A stretch of 64,000 nucleotides of DNA. Source: Anoplopoma fimbria (lineage: Eukaryota > Chordata > Actinopteri > Perciformes > Anoplopomatidae). The position numbers and the translations under genes are program-made. Below the pieces are notes generated by a model, which was given only the letters and a program-made list of their open reading frames with translations, was not told the DNA's origin and searched no databases. Positions 31,432-43,583 of this stretch are shown in pieces (position 1 is the first letter of the stretch; every line of letters starts with the position of its first letter). The DNA is taken from assembly GCF_027596085.1 (NCBI RefSeq), contig NC_072463.1, positions 2,871,038 through 2,935,037 of the forward strand, given 5' to 3'.

Positions 31432-31567
31432 GTAAGATAATGAAGAATTGTTAATTGCTTTGAATAGGAGAACAGAAACAACCATGTTGTTGTTATTAGA
31501 TGTAAAAAATGGATCTTCAGGACTTTAAGGCTTTAATTTAGTGCTTTATGTACTTTTGTCCTTGCAG

Positions 31568-32476
31568 AAACGGGTTTTAAGGTCACCGCACCGACAGTCA
31601 GAGTGCTTCCACCTTCAAAAGAGGAGTGTCGAAACCAGAGAGACGACCAGAGGAAGAAGACCATTGTTTGTGTGGCCAGTGGATTCTACCCTGATCATGT
31701 CGGTGTGGTCTGGAAGATCAGCGGGGAGATTGTCACCACCGGTGTGGCGACCGACAACGCTGCCCTCCGAGAAGGCAAGCATTACACAATCACCAGCAGG
31801 CTGAGGGTCTCTGCCAGAGAATGGTTCACAAACGACCTAAAGTTCACCTGCACCGTCAGCTTCTTCAACGGGACACATACTGAACTTTATGAAGGATCAA
31901 TTCATGGGGTAGAAGGTAGGTTTCATTTGAAACTCAGAAATGACCTCAAACTGTTCTTTTTTCAACTGGAGATACATCAACAACCATCTGTCTAATGCAT
32001 GTATTCTTCTTCCATCAGATAAGGTCAGAGGTAAATATCAAATCTCATTCTGTGTTTCTGAACACCTCAATGCATCAGTTCTACAACGATTCAGTGTCCT
32101 GTTGGGTCTCCACGTGGATGTTTCCTCTTTGAATCTTCTCACTAAATGTCTGTACTCTCTGCAGAGAAATATCTGAGGATCACACAGAGCGCCAAACTCA
32201 CCTACGGCGTTTTCATCGTCAAGAGCAGCATCTATGGAGCCTTTGTGGCGTTTTTGGTGTGGAAGCTTCAGGTTTGTTCCACATGATCTCCATGTTGTTT
32301 CCTGTCCCTTCACCTTTTATCCAAACATGCACACAGATTCTATTATTTGTTCTTTAAAAAACAACCTTTGTTCATTTTAATATGTGAATGAAGGAGTAAT
32401 AAAAAGAGCTTGTGACGTTATGACATTGTGTCCTTTCTGTCTGTTGCAGAGTTCAGCTGGGAAGCGGAACGACTGA
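31568..32476 (+). CDS. TRBC: C1, TRB constant gene, four exons
   Basis: Membrane-anchoring constant part of the beta chain. Exon 1 (31568-31915) is the IgC domain: ETGFKVTAPTVRVLPPS, TIVCVASGFYPDHVGVVWK and FTCTVSFFNG hold the paired Cys and Trp. A further Cys lies in KEECRNQ. Exon 2 (32019-32030) is only 12 bp (DKVR). Exon 3 (32165-32271) carries EKYLRITQSAKLTYGVFIVK and the transmembrane helix with a Lys that should pair with CD3. Exon 4 (32450-32476) is the tail SSAGKRND and stop. The connecting peptide has no Cys, so the mammalian-type interchain disulfide is not available there. All introns are phase-consistent GT-AG. Confidence 0.95.
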
Positions 32477-33215
32477 GAGCTGAGCTGAAGCCTGAACAGA
32501 CCATCTTTATCTCGGTTTCTGTAAATAGAGTTCATAGTTATGTTTCCACAGCTTTGTGTGTCACAGCGTATTTGCATTCATATATAAATGAGCCAATCAA
32601 ATGACATCAGAGGGATTTATTCCTATTGCATATTAAATCTATTGCTGGCATGGAAGTATATTAGATGTAAACTATTTTAAAAACACGCCTACTGTACGTC
32701 TGTGCTTTCTTCTCAATAAAAGTAGATCACATGATCTAACAGATTGAATGGCTGTTTGACTTTCATATATATTTGTCTTAACAATGATGATCAAGTTTAC
32801 ATACAGTATGAATCTAAACCAGAGAAGTTTATGCATTAACCTTCATTCCAGTCTAAAGTTTTAAAGCTCGGATGAAGCAGATCTATATCATTATCAGTCA
32901 GTCGCTCCAAACGTTGCTGATATGCAGTGATGATGCTCTCACATCTCATCAGACTCTGAACATCACTTTTTCCACAGATGGTGAGAGATACACCTTTCTG
33001 ACTCTTTTCTGAGAAATCCGTTATTTCTCTCCTACATGATGTTGAAACATCTCAGCATCAGAATCTTCATAAGCAGGTTCATTTGAGTCATAACATTTTC
33101 CAACAAACAACCAGAGAGGTGACTTAAGTCTCTGATCACATTCACTTGATCAACTAAATCTACAAAATTATTTTTTTAGAAATCATCTGTCTTCATCAAA
33201 GTGGGTTTATTTAAG
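32477..33215 (+). other. C1 3' UTR and flank
   Basis: A polyadenylation signal AATAAA lies at 32715-32720, about 240 bp after the stop. The flank beyond it, to about 33200, is only partly similar to the C2 flank. No gene seen. Confidence 0.6.
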
Positions 33216-33712
33216 TCGTATCTAGCGAGAGAAGCTTATGACGGTTTACATTCCTCCTCATGAATAAAGAAGTCGTTCCTTTTAGTTCAAACGCGTTCAG
33301 CAGTAAAGTAAATGTAAGAGTGTGAGTCGACCACACGACAACAGGAAGTCAGCGTCCTCGTCTGAGAACAGAAGAAGGTCAAAGCTGTTGTTGGTGAGGG
33401 AGACGAACCGGAGCATGAAACCCTGCAGAGGAGCAGAGAGCGACAGCAGAGAGAGGATGTGGTCACAGAGCAGCCTGCACATCGCTCTCTGTGCTGAGAA
33501 ACCACCAAGGTGCAAACCTCCACTTTACCACCAACCTCCGGCTCTCAGAGCACAGCTGCATCTCTGCACAGAACCCCCACCCTTCATCACTGCAAAGCAA
33601 CTCTGAGCAAACAGCTGTGAAAACCTCCATTTCTGTGTCAACTGAAGCTACACAATGAACAGAAATGTGTGTTATATCTGTCACAACAGCTGTTTACTCT
33701 CATCTGGTGCAG
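33216..33712 (+). promoter_or_regulatory. Conserved block behind C1, candidate TRB enhancer
   Basis: About 500 bp that recurs almost without change at 60178-60689 behind C2, although flanks on both sides have drifted. Short reading frames in it show no known protein motif. Motifs: ACCACA (RUNX, 33330) next to ACAGGAAGT (ETS, 33351); AGGATGTGGT (33454), the ETS/RUNX composite known from mammalian E-beta; and several CAGCTG E-boxes. Location 3' of C matches the mammalian enhancer. Function is inferred. Confidence 0.55.
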
Positions 33713-35844
<2,132 letters not shown>

Positions 35845-35932
35845 CTTGAGCGGTGAGCTGCTGCTGAGTGGAGGATGAACATGTGTCGTCACCAGAGTCT
35901 GGAGACTTCAGGGAGCCCTCTGCTGGAGGAAC
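35845..35932 (-). other. Candidate 88-bp exon on the minus strand, unidentified
   Basis: On the minus strand, TTTCAG acceptor, 88 bp open as VPPAEGSLKSPDSGDD then TCSSSTQQQLTAQ, then a consensus AAG/GTGAGT donor. The Ser/Asp/Gln-rich composition recalls cytoplasmic tails of immune receptors, but I cannot name it. No neighbouring exon was found, so it may be a stranded relic of an unrelated gene or a chance pair of splice signals. Confidence 0.3.
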
Positions 35933-36514
35933 CTGAAACACAGAAGTCACAGCTTTAATACAATCAAGGAACAAACCAGGGAACGTGACTTCAAGCAGTA
36001 TGACTTTAAGTCACAATCAGACAATCAGACGTGAATGCGATTAGGGAATCGAAATGCTCCCATTCTCGTATTTGCACCTTTAAGAGTGAGTCTGTTGCCA
36101 GTGAGATCAACTGATCACAAAACATCATTTATAATCACATCCTTTGGTAAACACAAGAAGAACACAGGCCTCCAAAGCTTTTATCTGAATGTAAATTCTG
36201 TAAATCTCGAGGACATGAAAGAATTATTATATTTCCTGTTGCAAAATGTCTCCAACTTGTAACACGACTGAATAGTGCACATCACATGATCACCCCTGGT
36301 TTCTACAGCTCCTCAGTGTTCAGTCACTGATCAGAGTTAAAGTTAATATACTGTGATGTACTGCAGGGGGATCCAGAAAACCACTCAACTACCATCTTTG
36401 TACGACACTGAAGACTTTGATGCAGCCGACAGGATGACATCACACGATGCACTGACCCTCCTACCTGCAGCTCTTCATAACAACTCTATGAGGTAGTTTA
36501 CTGTCAGACAGAAC
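35933..36514 (+). other. Region with V4-type relic and upstream element
   Basis: 36060-36200 keeps pieces of a family D V exon (CTGTTGCCAGTGAGATCAAC; then ATCCTTTGGTAAACACAAG for the W41 region) with stops and no leader or RSS. A variant of the family C upstream element (TACTGCAGGGGGATC) is at 36359, 156 bp before the orphan leader at 36515. Confidence 0.6.
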
Positions 36515-36765
36515 ATGGGGATAATCATCAATAAACCAGGCCTCTTTTTGCTGTGGACTACAGGTAAATTAAAATACAATCAACAGTGGACTGATTCATA
36601 TTAACACATTATCATGAACGTATTTATGTTTTTGCAGTTTTTGTCATTTAAGATTGTGTTGATTTGATGTCAGAGGATATAAGTAGAATCCAACAACAAA
36701 CTGGTATTAAGGTTTCTTTTCTTATGATACACTCAGGTCTAACTGATGGGAGTGATGTCACTAGT
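36515..36765 (+). pseudogene. TRBV: Family C leader with V exon stub
   Basis: Leader 36515-36563 (MGIIINKPGLFLLWTT) with GTAAAT donor is intact. The V exon begins normally after CTCAG (36737, LTDGSDVT) but after about 30 bp breaks into the upstream flank of the next gene. The element at 36796 follows at once. Truncated by an internal deletion. Confidence 0.75.
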
Positions 36766-36795
36766 GTTAGAACACCTCTGTCCCTCCATCTCATG

Positions 36796-36812
36796 TACTG
36801 TAGTGGGACCTC
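36796..36812 (+). promoter_or_regulatory. Family C upstream element before V24
   Basis: TACTGTAGTGGGACCTC, 176 bp before the V24 ATG. One substitution in the G run, and the spacing is about 20 bp longer than elsewhere. Confidence 0.4.
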
Positions 36813-36971
36813 AAGGACCACCAACACTCCCAGTTACACTTTGATTCACTGTGTGTGTTTTCATACAGCAGCTAATGAGAACGTCACACACTGCAGAGAC
36901 ACTCCCACCTGCAGCTCTTCACGTCTCTACACTACGAACTACAACTACAGTCATATATGAAACTTTAGAAC

Positions 36972-37448
36972 ATGGACTCTATTAAACATGGACTCCTCAG
37001 CTTGTTGCTATTTCTGCTCTGGAACAAAGGTAAAGATTTAGGGCTGGGCAGTGTGGTTGAAATCAAGATGTAAAATTCTTGGGGATGTGCAGATGATAAT
37101 TGTTTCATAAATGGTCTATTGTATGAGAGTTAGATTGTTCACTGCGTTTAAACACAGTTATGTACTGTTATACACACAGGTCTAACTGATGGAAGTGATG
37201 TCGACCAGACCCCCAAACTGTGTGAAAAACAGGGTGGCAGTGCAACAATAACCTGCAGCCACACCAAGGGTTTAAACTTCTACGTGATGTACTGGTTCAG
37301 ACAGCTGACGGGAGAAACAATGAAGCCAGTAAGAGAACACTTTCTGTTTGGGAATTTCAGCAGCGAGAAATATTCAACCACCAAGCCTGACATTGAGAGT
37401 GAAGACGTTGACAGTGATACAGACGCACTATATAGTAGAACAAAGACA
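36972..37448 (+). pseudogene. TRBV: V24, TRB variable pseudogene (family C), C104 region deleted
   Basis: Leader 36972-37029 (MDSIKHGLLSLLLFLLWNK), donor GTAAAG. V exon from 37180: SDVDQTPKLCEKQ, C23 in ITCSHT, W41 in MYWFRQLTGET, FR3 to KPDIESE. A deletion then removes the stretch with DKGLYFC, although the RSS-like end remains (GACAGTG at 37410, 23-bp spacer, ACAAAGACA at 37440). It cannot encode a V domain. Confidence 0.85.
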
Positions 37449-37486
37449 CAGAGCGCTGTTAACACAACTGTTAGAATGATCTCATG

Positions 37487-37503
37487 TACTGTAGGGGGAC
37501 CTC
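37487..37503 (+). promoter_or_regulatory. Family C upstream element before V25
   Basis: TACTGTAGGGGGACCTC, 155 bp before the V25 ATG, identical in sequence and spacing to the V3 copy at 2094. Confidence 0.5.
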
Positions 37504-37641
37504 GAGGACCATAAATACTCCCAGCTACACAATGTGGAGGTCTGAACATCACACATGTGACACTCCCACCAGCTGCAGCAGTTTACATCTCTAACCACAC
37601 TGACTCTACATTAGACCTGTACAGTCTCTGAGGGACAGAAC

Positions 37642-38138
37642 ATGGACGTCACTAAACATGGCCTCCTGAGCCTTTTAGTCCTTCTGCTCTGGAGAAAAGG
37701 TAACTACATTATAGCCTTTAACCTTTGCTGTTGAAAATCATGTTACATGCTCTACAGTTTGAAATGTAATGGTAATGGTGAATGGTTTACACACAGGTCT
37801 GATTGCTGGGGATGATGTCACCCAGACGGAAATACTGTGGAAAGATGAGCGAGACAATGCAACAATGACCTGCAGCCACACTAAGGGCAGCGGCTACTAC
37901 CAGATGTACTGGTACAGACAGCGGCCTGGAGAAACAATGAAACTAGTCGTGTTCACTATTGCAAACACTAAACCTGTCTTTGAACCGGACTTCAGAGGGG
38001 AGAAGTTTTCAGCCACCAAGCCTAACGCTGAGAGTGGGACGCTCACAGTGAAGAAGCTGCAGCCAGAAGATAAAGGCTTGTATTTCTGTGCTGTGAGTCA
38101 ACACAGTGATACAGACACTCAACAGCTGAACAAAAACC
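37642..38138 (+). CDS. TRBV: V25, TRB variable segment (family C), open with 21-bp RSS spacer
   Basis: Leader 37642-37699 equals that of V3. V exon 37797-38101: DDVTQTEILWKDE, C23 in MTCSHT, W41 in MYWYRQRPGET, C104 in GLYFC, ending CAVSQ. CDR2 and early FR3 (IANTKPVFEPDF) differ strongly from V3, the remainder hardly at all. RSS: CACAGTG at 38102 and ACAAAAACC at 38130 are perfect but only 21 bp apart, because two bases of the V3 spacer are missing. This may lower its use. Confidence 0.9.
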
Positions 38139-38183
38139 TCAGTGCACTGTTGGTACATCTGTTATGAGTCTATTTATCTGCTG

Positions 38184-38580
38184 TACTGTAGGGGGACCTC
38201 AAGCACAATCAGTGAACATGGTAGCACACAGAGACACTCCCTGCTGTAACCGTTCATATCTGTGGTAACGTCACACCTCCCATCACACAGGCTGACAGAG
38301 ACTCTGCTCTCTGAGTCCATTTTGATCACAACACAATAATGATCACAGCTGTCTGTTCATTAGTTTTAGTCAGAAATGTGTTGTAATGCAACTTAAACTC
38401 TTATCAGTTATTCAGCTCAGTGACCCCTGCTGTGACTCTAAACCTATTGGTTCATGGTTTGGTTCCTGGAACTACTGGGAGTATTGGAGTCCACCAGACC
38501 TCAGAGTTACTGGTAAAGAGGGCTCGGTATGCTGAGATGGACTGCAGTCAGGATCTTGGTGGAAAATACTTTTAGGGTCA
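38184..38580 (+). pseudogene. Family C promoter, truncated leader and a solo FR1 relic
   Basis: The upstream element (38184) and an ATG 155 bp later (38339, MITAVCSLVLVR) mark a broken V9-type leader. From about 38468 a V fragment reads TGSIGVHQTSELLVKRARY then AEMDCSQDLGG with C23, and stops at TAG before any W41. This FR1 is not derived from any other V in the window, so it samples a lost V family. Confidence 0.6.
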
Positions 38581-39135
38581 GTGCAGGAAAGAGCTTTGTT
38601 TGAGTTGTTATTACTGTTCACAGAACATTAAACTACTGACATAACTAACAAGACAAAACTCTATTTGAAAGGTCGAACAATGTTTTTTAAAGACCATTTC
38701 AAACCATTTGATAAGAAATACATTTTAGTACACCCACATTTGGTTTTGTCTGTGTTTGCAACTATATATTCCCAATAAATCAATTAATAATTCAGTTAAT
38801 GTTAAAAATAAGTGAAAATCTGCAATCGTTCTTCTCCAGAGCCAAAGGCAACACCTTTAATGTTCATGTTTTGAAAAGTAAATCTATTCAGACCAAACGT
38901 ATTGAAGTTACACCGAAAATATTTCAAAAGTGGGAATCAGTGAATTTGTGCCTTTTTTGTCATGATAAAATAATTCTCTGTTGATCAACTTATTAATACC
39001 ATGTAAAATCAATTTTCAGGAGGAGAAATCTAAGTCTCCTCCACGTCTCCTCCATGTCTCCTCCCCTCTAAGCTGACCCCATAACGTCTGTTCAGTCTGT
39101 CAGTCGATGCAGAGTCAGAGGACGATAAAGACATC
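38581..39135. other. 5' flank of V26
   Basis: From 38649 a copy of the window start (1-491) with minor indels, including an extra CTCC repeat near 39040. No gene seen. Confidence 0.7.
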
Positions 39136-39612
39136 ATGATCAGAAACACCAACGGGATCACTCTGCTGCTTCTCTGCCTCTCCTGTAGGTTCAAATTAAA
39201 ACTCTTTGCTGAAAGTAAAATCTTTTGTTACCATTTCTGTGTTTTCACAGCTCTTCTCTTTAAACACAGGTCGTTCTCTGAGCACCAACGTTCATCAGAC
39301 TCCATCATCAATATTAACAAGTCCTCATGTTCCAGCAATAATCAGCTGCAACCATTCAGTCAGTTCATACAATGTGATATTGTGGTACCAGCAGCCGGTG
39401 GGTGACTCTGACCTTAAACTCATTGGACATCTTCTGTATACGAACCCAACCATTGAGGATCACTTCAAACCGCATTTCAACATGACTGGAGACGGCTCGG
39501 CAAAATCTCAACTCCATGTTCTAAAACCCAGACAGCCTGAAGACAGCGGCGTTTATTACTGTGCAGCTAGTAGACACAGTGACTCAATGTCGCCAATGCT
39601 TCTACAAAAACC
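39136..39612 (+). CDS. TRBV: V26, TRB variable segment (family A), apparently functional
   Basis: Duplicate of V1. Leader 39136-39184 is identical. V exon 39270-39574 has C23 (SCNHS), W41 (ILWYQQP) and C104 (GVYYC), ending CAASR. Changes cluster in the binding loops: YNM to YNV and GYIQYTN to GHLLYTN. RSS: CACAGTG at 39575, 22-bp spacer, ACAAAAACC at 39604. Confidence 0.93.
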
Positions 39613-39844
39613 TGCTCTGATAATCAGCCTCATAAATTCACACTGAAGAGGAGAACAGCTGCATCTAGCTGCAGCCTGTGGCAGGAAATCAACATGATAT
39701 CATCAGGATACCTGTGTGAACCGCCACAGACGGATACTGTTCAAATACACTGATCAAGACTCCTCCTCCTCCTCCTCCTCCTCTTCCTCCTTTACATCCT
39801 GTTCAGTTTGCAGTCATCATTACAGTTTTGTTTTCATCTGCGTT

Positions 39845-40331
39845 ATGATCATGATTAGACTCCTGGTACATTTAGCAGCTCTGCCGTTCTGTTTAACAGG
39901 TAATATCACTTTAACTCATAAAGAAATTGTTCTATGTTTATTCTTACAGCCTATTAATTTAATTTTCTTCACTAAAGCTGTACGTTTCTTGCAGAACTCT
40001 CAAAGAACAGTGTTCATCAGGCTCCCGGTGCTCTGATCAAACATCCTGGAGAAGAAGTCCAGATGAACTGCAGCCATTCAAACACTGATTTTAATATGAT
40101 CCAGTGGTATAAACAGTCTGCTGGGGAAATGATATGGTCCTAGTCGGCTATGTACGATTCACTTCTGCAGCCGTTGAAGCTAAATTCAAAGACACTCATG
40201 ATGTGAGCGGTGATGGGGAAGTCTGGCATATCTTCATATTCCTAAATTGAATCACTCCGACACAGCGGTGTATTTCTGTGGTGCCAGTAGAGCACAGTGC
40301 TGCACAAACCCTGAGTCTTTGACAAAAACCC
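39845..40331 (+). pseudogene. TRBV: V27, TRB variable segment (family B), two frameshifts
   Basis: Duplicate of V2. Leader 39845-39899 is intact; acceptor gives V exon 39995-40292. Two single G losses (a G5 run to G4 after W41, and again in FR3) break the frame relative to V2. Another change turns ILWYKQ into IQWYKQ. The RSS is intact (CACAGTG at 40293, CAAAAACCC at 40323). Both lesions are in G homopolymers, so long-read error must be excluded before calling it dead. Confidence 0.8.
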
Positions 40332-41589
40332 TCTGTGATGCAGCCGGTTACACAAATTACCACATGAACAAGAAATAAACCGCATTGTGAATGACTGATA
40401 TCAGACATCTGGCTCACCCTGACACAGCTGGATTCTTGTTTCATCCTTTAGGGGGCAGTGTTTCTCCACAGATCTTTTGATATGTGATGTTTTCTTTTTT
40501 GGGAAACAATAAAACAATTAGAAATATTTTTTTCTGTTTTGATAAAAGATAGTTAAATTGGTAAATATTGACATGCAGCATTTGTATTTATTAAGGTATT
40601 TAATAGATGGAATTAAATGTAAAAATTGTGCTGGATTCATAACAGAATTTTGCAGAGAAAGAATTACTAAAAAATGTTAAGTTGTAAAGTTAATAACCTG
40701 GTATGTTAAATAATAATAATGGATAGTTATGTATGTATATGTTAAATAGGTGAACAATATGACTGCGGATGTCATTTACAAGGGTTAAAAAGGCATTTTC
40801 CATTTCATCTCGACTTTCTGAGTATTTTCTCATTTATTTGGAACGTTAGATACAATTCCATTTAAAGACGATAAATTATCATATTAAATTATTATTGCTC
40901 ACCCTTACTACATAGTGTTCAAGAATCAACGATCATTTAATCAAACATGTAGTTTCTAAGAATACATCTCTTATAAATTTCAGGTCTTTGTTATTTATTT
41001 GTCATTACAAATACATGTGGAGTGTTTTAGAAACCGAATTTTGACTTTTTTTAATGTTCCAGAAGGTGGAGATGGAGCTCCAGAAAGTCTCTACAGTTTG
41101 ACACTAGTATCAATATGAAATATATATACGATGTAGCTGATGTAGATTTGATAGGAGGGGGTTGATAAAGACAAGAAGTCATCATCCCAACATTATTCTT
41201 TTTCTCTTGGCTCATTGGAAATCACTTTTACCATTCACTACTAACACTTTATCTTTAGTTTGATTTGAACATTTTTTTCTAGATGGTTTTTAACAAAGCA
41301 CAGTGGTTGCAGTTTCCTTCTCCTTTAATTAAGAACTACACTCATCACCATTGCTGGTTATAAATGACACCATGTACAAACCCCTCCCACCCAGCTGCAT
41401 TTTCTTTGAAGCTTTCGTCTTTGCCAGTTAATGTACAGTGATGCTGTTTCTCCATCACTTCCTTTTCCCCTTCAGACCTTATAGTCAGCTCAGTGTTGTG
41501 ACATCACAGCGACTTACATCTGAAAAAAACTTTCATATGCTGTCTGACATGTCATGAAAAGAGTTTTGAGTATCTTTATTTTAGTCAAA
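40332..41589. other. V27-V28 intergenic with V15 leader relic
   Basis: After the V2-like 3' flank (to about 40570) the sequence is AT-rich and unassigned. Near 41065-41220 it resembles the V15 upstream region; TTCTTTTTCTCTTGGCTCATTGG is the likely decayed leader end, with no V exon. TGACATCA at 41499, about 90 bp before the V28 ATG, fits a CRE-like V promoter decamer. Confidence 0.5.
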
Positions 41590-42079
41590 ATGATCTGCTT
41601 TCTCCTCTTCTGCTGTCTGGCAGGTAAACGCCTTTTCAAATAGAATTGGCAAATATGTAAGTGGAAATATTGTTTCCCCTCAAAATCATTATGTAACCAA
41701 GTTTGTTCTGCATTTTTCTCTCTGTCCAGGTGTTTGTCTGGGTCTAGATGTCCGTCAGTCTCCCTCTGATCTCATCACAAAACCTGGTGACAGAGAGCAG
41801 ATTTCCTGCAGCCACGATAAAACTGACTACAGAGTGATGCTCTGGTACCAGAGGTCACCTGGAGACACAGCTATGAAACTCATTGGATATTTGAACTTTA
41901 AAGATGTCAAAATGGAAGAGTCATATAAAGATGACTTTAACATCTCTGGAGATTTGGGAGGAACTACAGCAAAGAATGGCTCTCTTATAGTCTCACTTAA
42001 ACCAGAGCACAGTGCAGTTTACTACTGTGCAGCAAGAGAAGCACGCTGACAGAAATCCCCTCTGATCTTTACAAAAACT
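41590..42079 (+). CDS. TRBV: V28, TRB variable segment (family F), open with weak RSS
   Basis: Duplicate of V16. Leader 41590-41623 (MICFLLFCCLA), donor GTAAAC. V exon 41730-42041: GLDVRQSPSDLITK, C23 in ISCSHD, W41 in MLWYQRSPGDTA, C104 in AVYYC, ending CAARE. Differences from V16 include DYRV for DYDV. The heptamer CACGCTG at 42042 is the same nonconsensus form, followed by a 22-bp spacer and ACAAAAACT at 42071. Confidence 0.87.
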
Positions 42080-42505
42080 CTGCACCATCTTTTCTCATCA
42101 GTGGTTTATAATAAGACATGGAGTAAACTGCTCCCAGACACCTGCTTTGTGGTTGTACTTTGGTTTGATGCAATCGTTTCATTAATAGCGAATACAATGT
42201 GGTTCTCTTTTACTGGTTTAATCTATTTAACAAGGCATTTTATGAGAGTAAAATGTAATATTTAATGAAATCTGTCAAAAGCAAAACATGTTTTGTGGGG
42301 GAATCGGGTTAAAGGAGAAGCGTTTAAAGATATCCGTTTGATATTCAACTAGATGAAGCCACTCCTCCTTTCTACATCATGTTTACTTCCTGATTAAATG
42401 TGACTCCGTTTAGAGAGAACGCACAAACAACAGAGAGCATCTTAACTTCACTAATACTGCATTTCTTCCCTGACTTTAAAGATCTTTTCGACTTCAGCTC
42501 TCTAC

Positions 42506-42880
42506 ATGATGATTAGATTTCTCTTTTGCTTTTTCCTCACAGGTAACAACAACAACTGACTCATATTTAAGTAGAAATGTCCTCTACTGTTTCCCTTCAC
42601 TTCAAAAATCAACATCTTGCCACGGACAAGCTGACTACACCATAAAGCTGTGGTACCAGCAGCCCCATGAGGACAAGGCTGTGAAACTCATCGGATACGT
42701 AGAATATAGTAGAATAAGCTATGAGGATTCATACAAAGAGCATGTCAGCATCACTGGAGATCTCAGTGGGAATACAAAGAGCGGTTCTCTGTTCACAGTG
42801 AACCTGAGAGAGTACGAGCACAGTGCAGCGTACTACTGCGCAGCTCGATGTGCACGTTGAGGCAGATCTCCTTTCAACTA
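42506..42880 (+). pseudogene. TRBV: V29, TRB variable pseudogene (family F), 5' part of V exon lost
   Basis: Leader 42506-42542 (MMIRFLFCFFLT), donor GTAACA. About 60 bp later an Ig frame starts abruptly at QKSTSCHGQADY. W41 (KLWYQQPHED) and C104 (AAYYC) follow, ending CAARC at 42852. FR1 and the acceptor are missing. The heptamer at 42853 is CACGTTG, and no good nonamer follows. The cluster 1 counterpart survives only as a leader relic near 19506. Confidence 0.8.
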
Positions 42881-43080
42881 GACACAAACTAAACACCCTC
42901 CTTTATCAACTGTGGTTTTGAGTTTCTAAAGGACCTTCAGCAGCCACCTGCAGCCAAGTTTTGGGTCATGTGATTTCTACCTCACTTCCTCAAGTGTCTG
43001 CCGTTTTTTTTTTTCCACATTCAGTCTAGTCATATATCCGTAACCTTCATCATCATTATCCTTTCTACAATTAAATCGGC

Positions 43081-43583
43081 ATGGGACAAAGAACTGAAAT
43101 GATTTGTTTACTACTTTCTTGTCATCTTATAGGTAATGTGAGCGGATCTCTGGGATCACATAAGTTTGTGTTTTGTTTCATATTCCAGCAGATAAAATCT
43201 ATTTTTGTGTCCTTTTGCAGGTCTTTCTCTGGGGGTTCAGGTCCATCAGTCTCCCTCTGCTCTCATCAGTAAGGCTGGAGATGATGTGAAGCTTTTCTGT
43301 ACCCACGGACAGACTGACTACAGAGTGATGCTGTGGTACCAGCACTCACATAAAGACAACTCCATGAAGCTTATTGGATACGGATATGCGCAGTTCAGAA
43401 ATGACAGCGCGGAAGAGACGTTTAGAAAGCATTTCAGATTAGCCGGAGATTTGAGTGGACAAAAAACAAAACATGGTTCACTTTCCATAATCAATCTAAA
43501 AGCGCTTGAACACACCGCAACGTACTTTTGTGCAGCCAGTCAGGCACAGTGCATCAAACATCCTTCTGCTCTTGACAAAAACC
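43081..43583 (+). CDS. TRBV: V30, TRB variable segment (family F), apparently functional
   Basis: Leader 43081-43132; the first ATG gives MGQRTEMICLLLSCHLI, and the second (43099) gives a more usual length. Donor GTAATG. V exon 43221-43544 after TTGCAG: GVQVHQSPSALISK, C23 in LFCTHG, W41 in MLWYQHSHKDN, C104 in ATYFC, ending CAASQ. RSS: CACAGTG at 43545, 23-bp spacer, ACAAAAACC at 43575. No cluster 1 counterpart is left in the window. Confidence 0.92.

Noticed and set aside
33287..33684. Overlapping reading frames on both strands in the block behind C1, repeated behind C2
   Set aside because: Identical in both copies only because the DNA is identical. No known motif, no splice context, and they overlap on both strands, so a regulatory block fits better.
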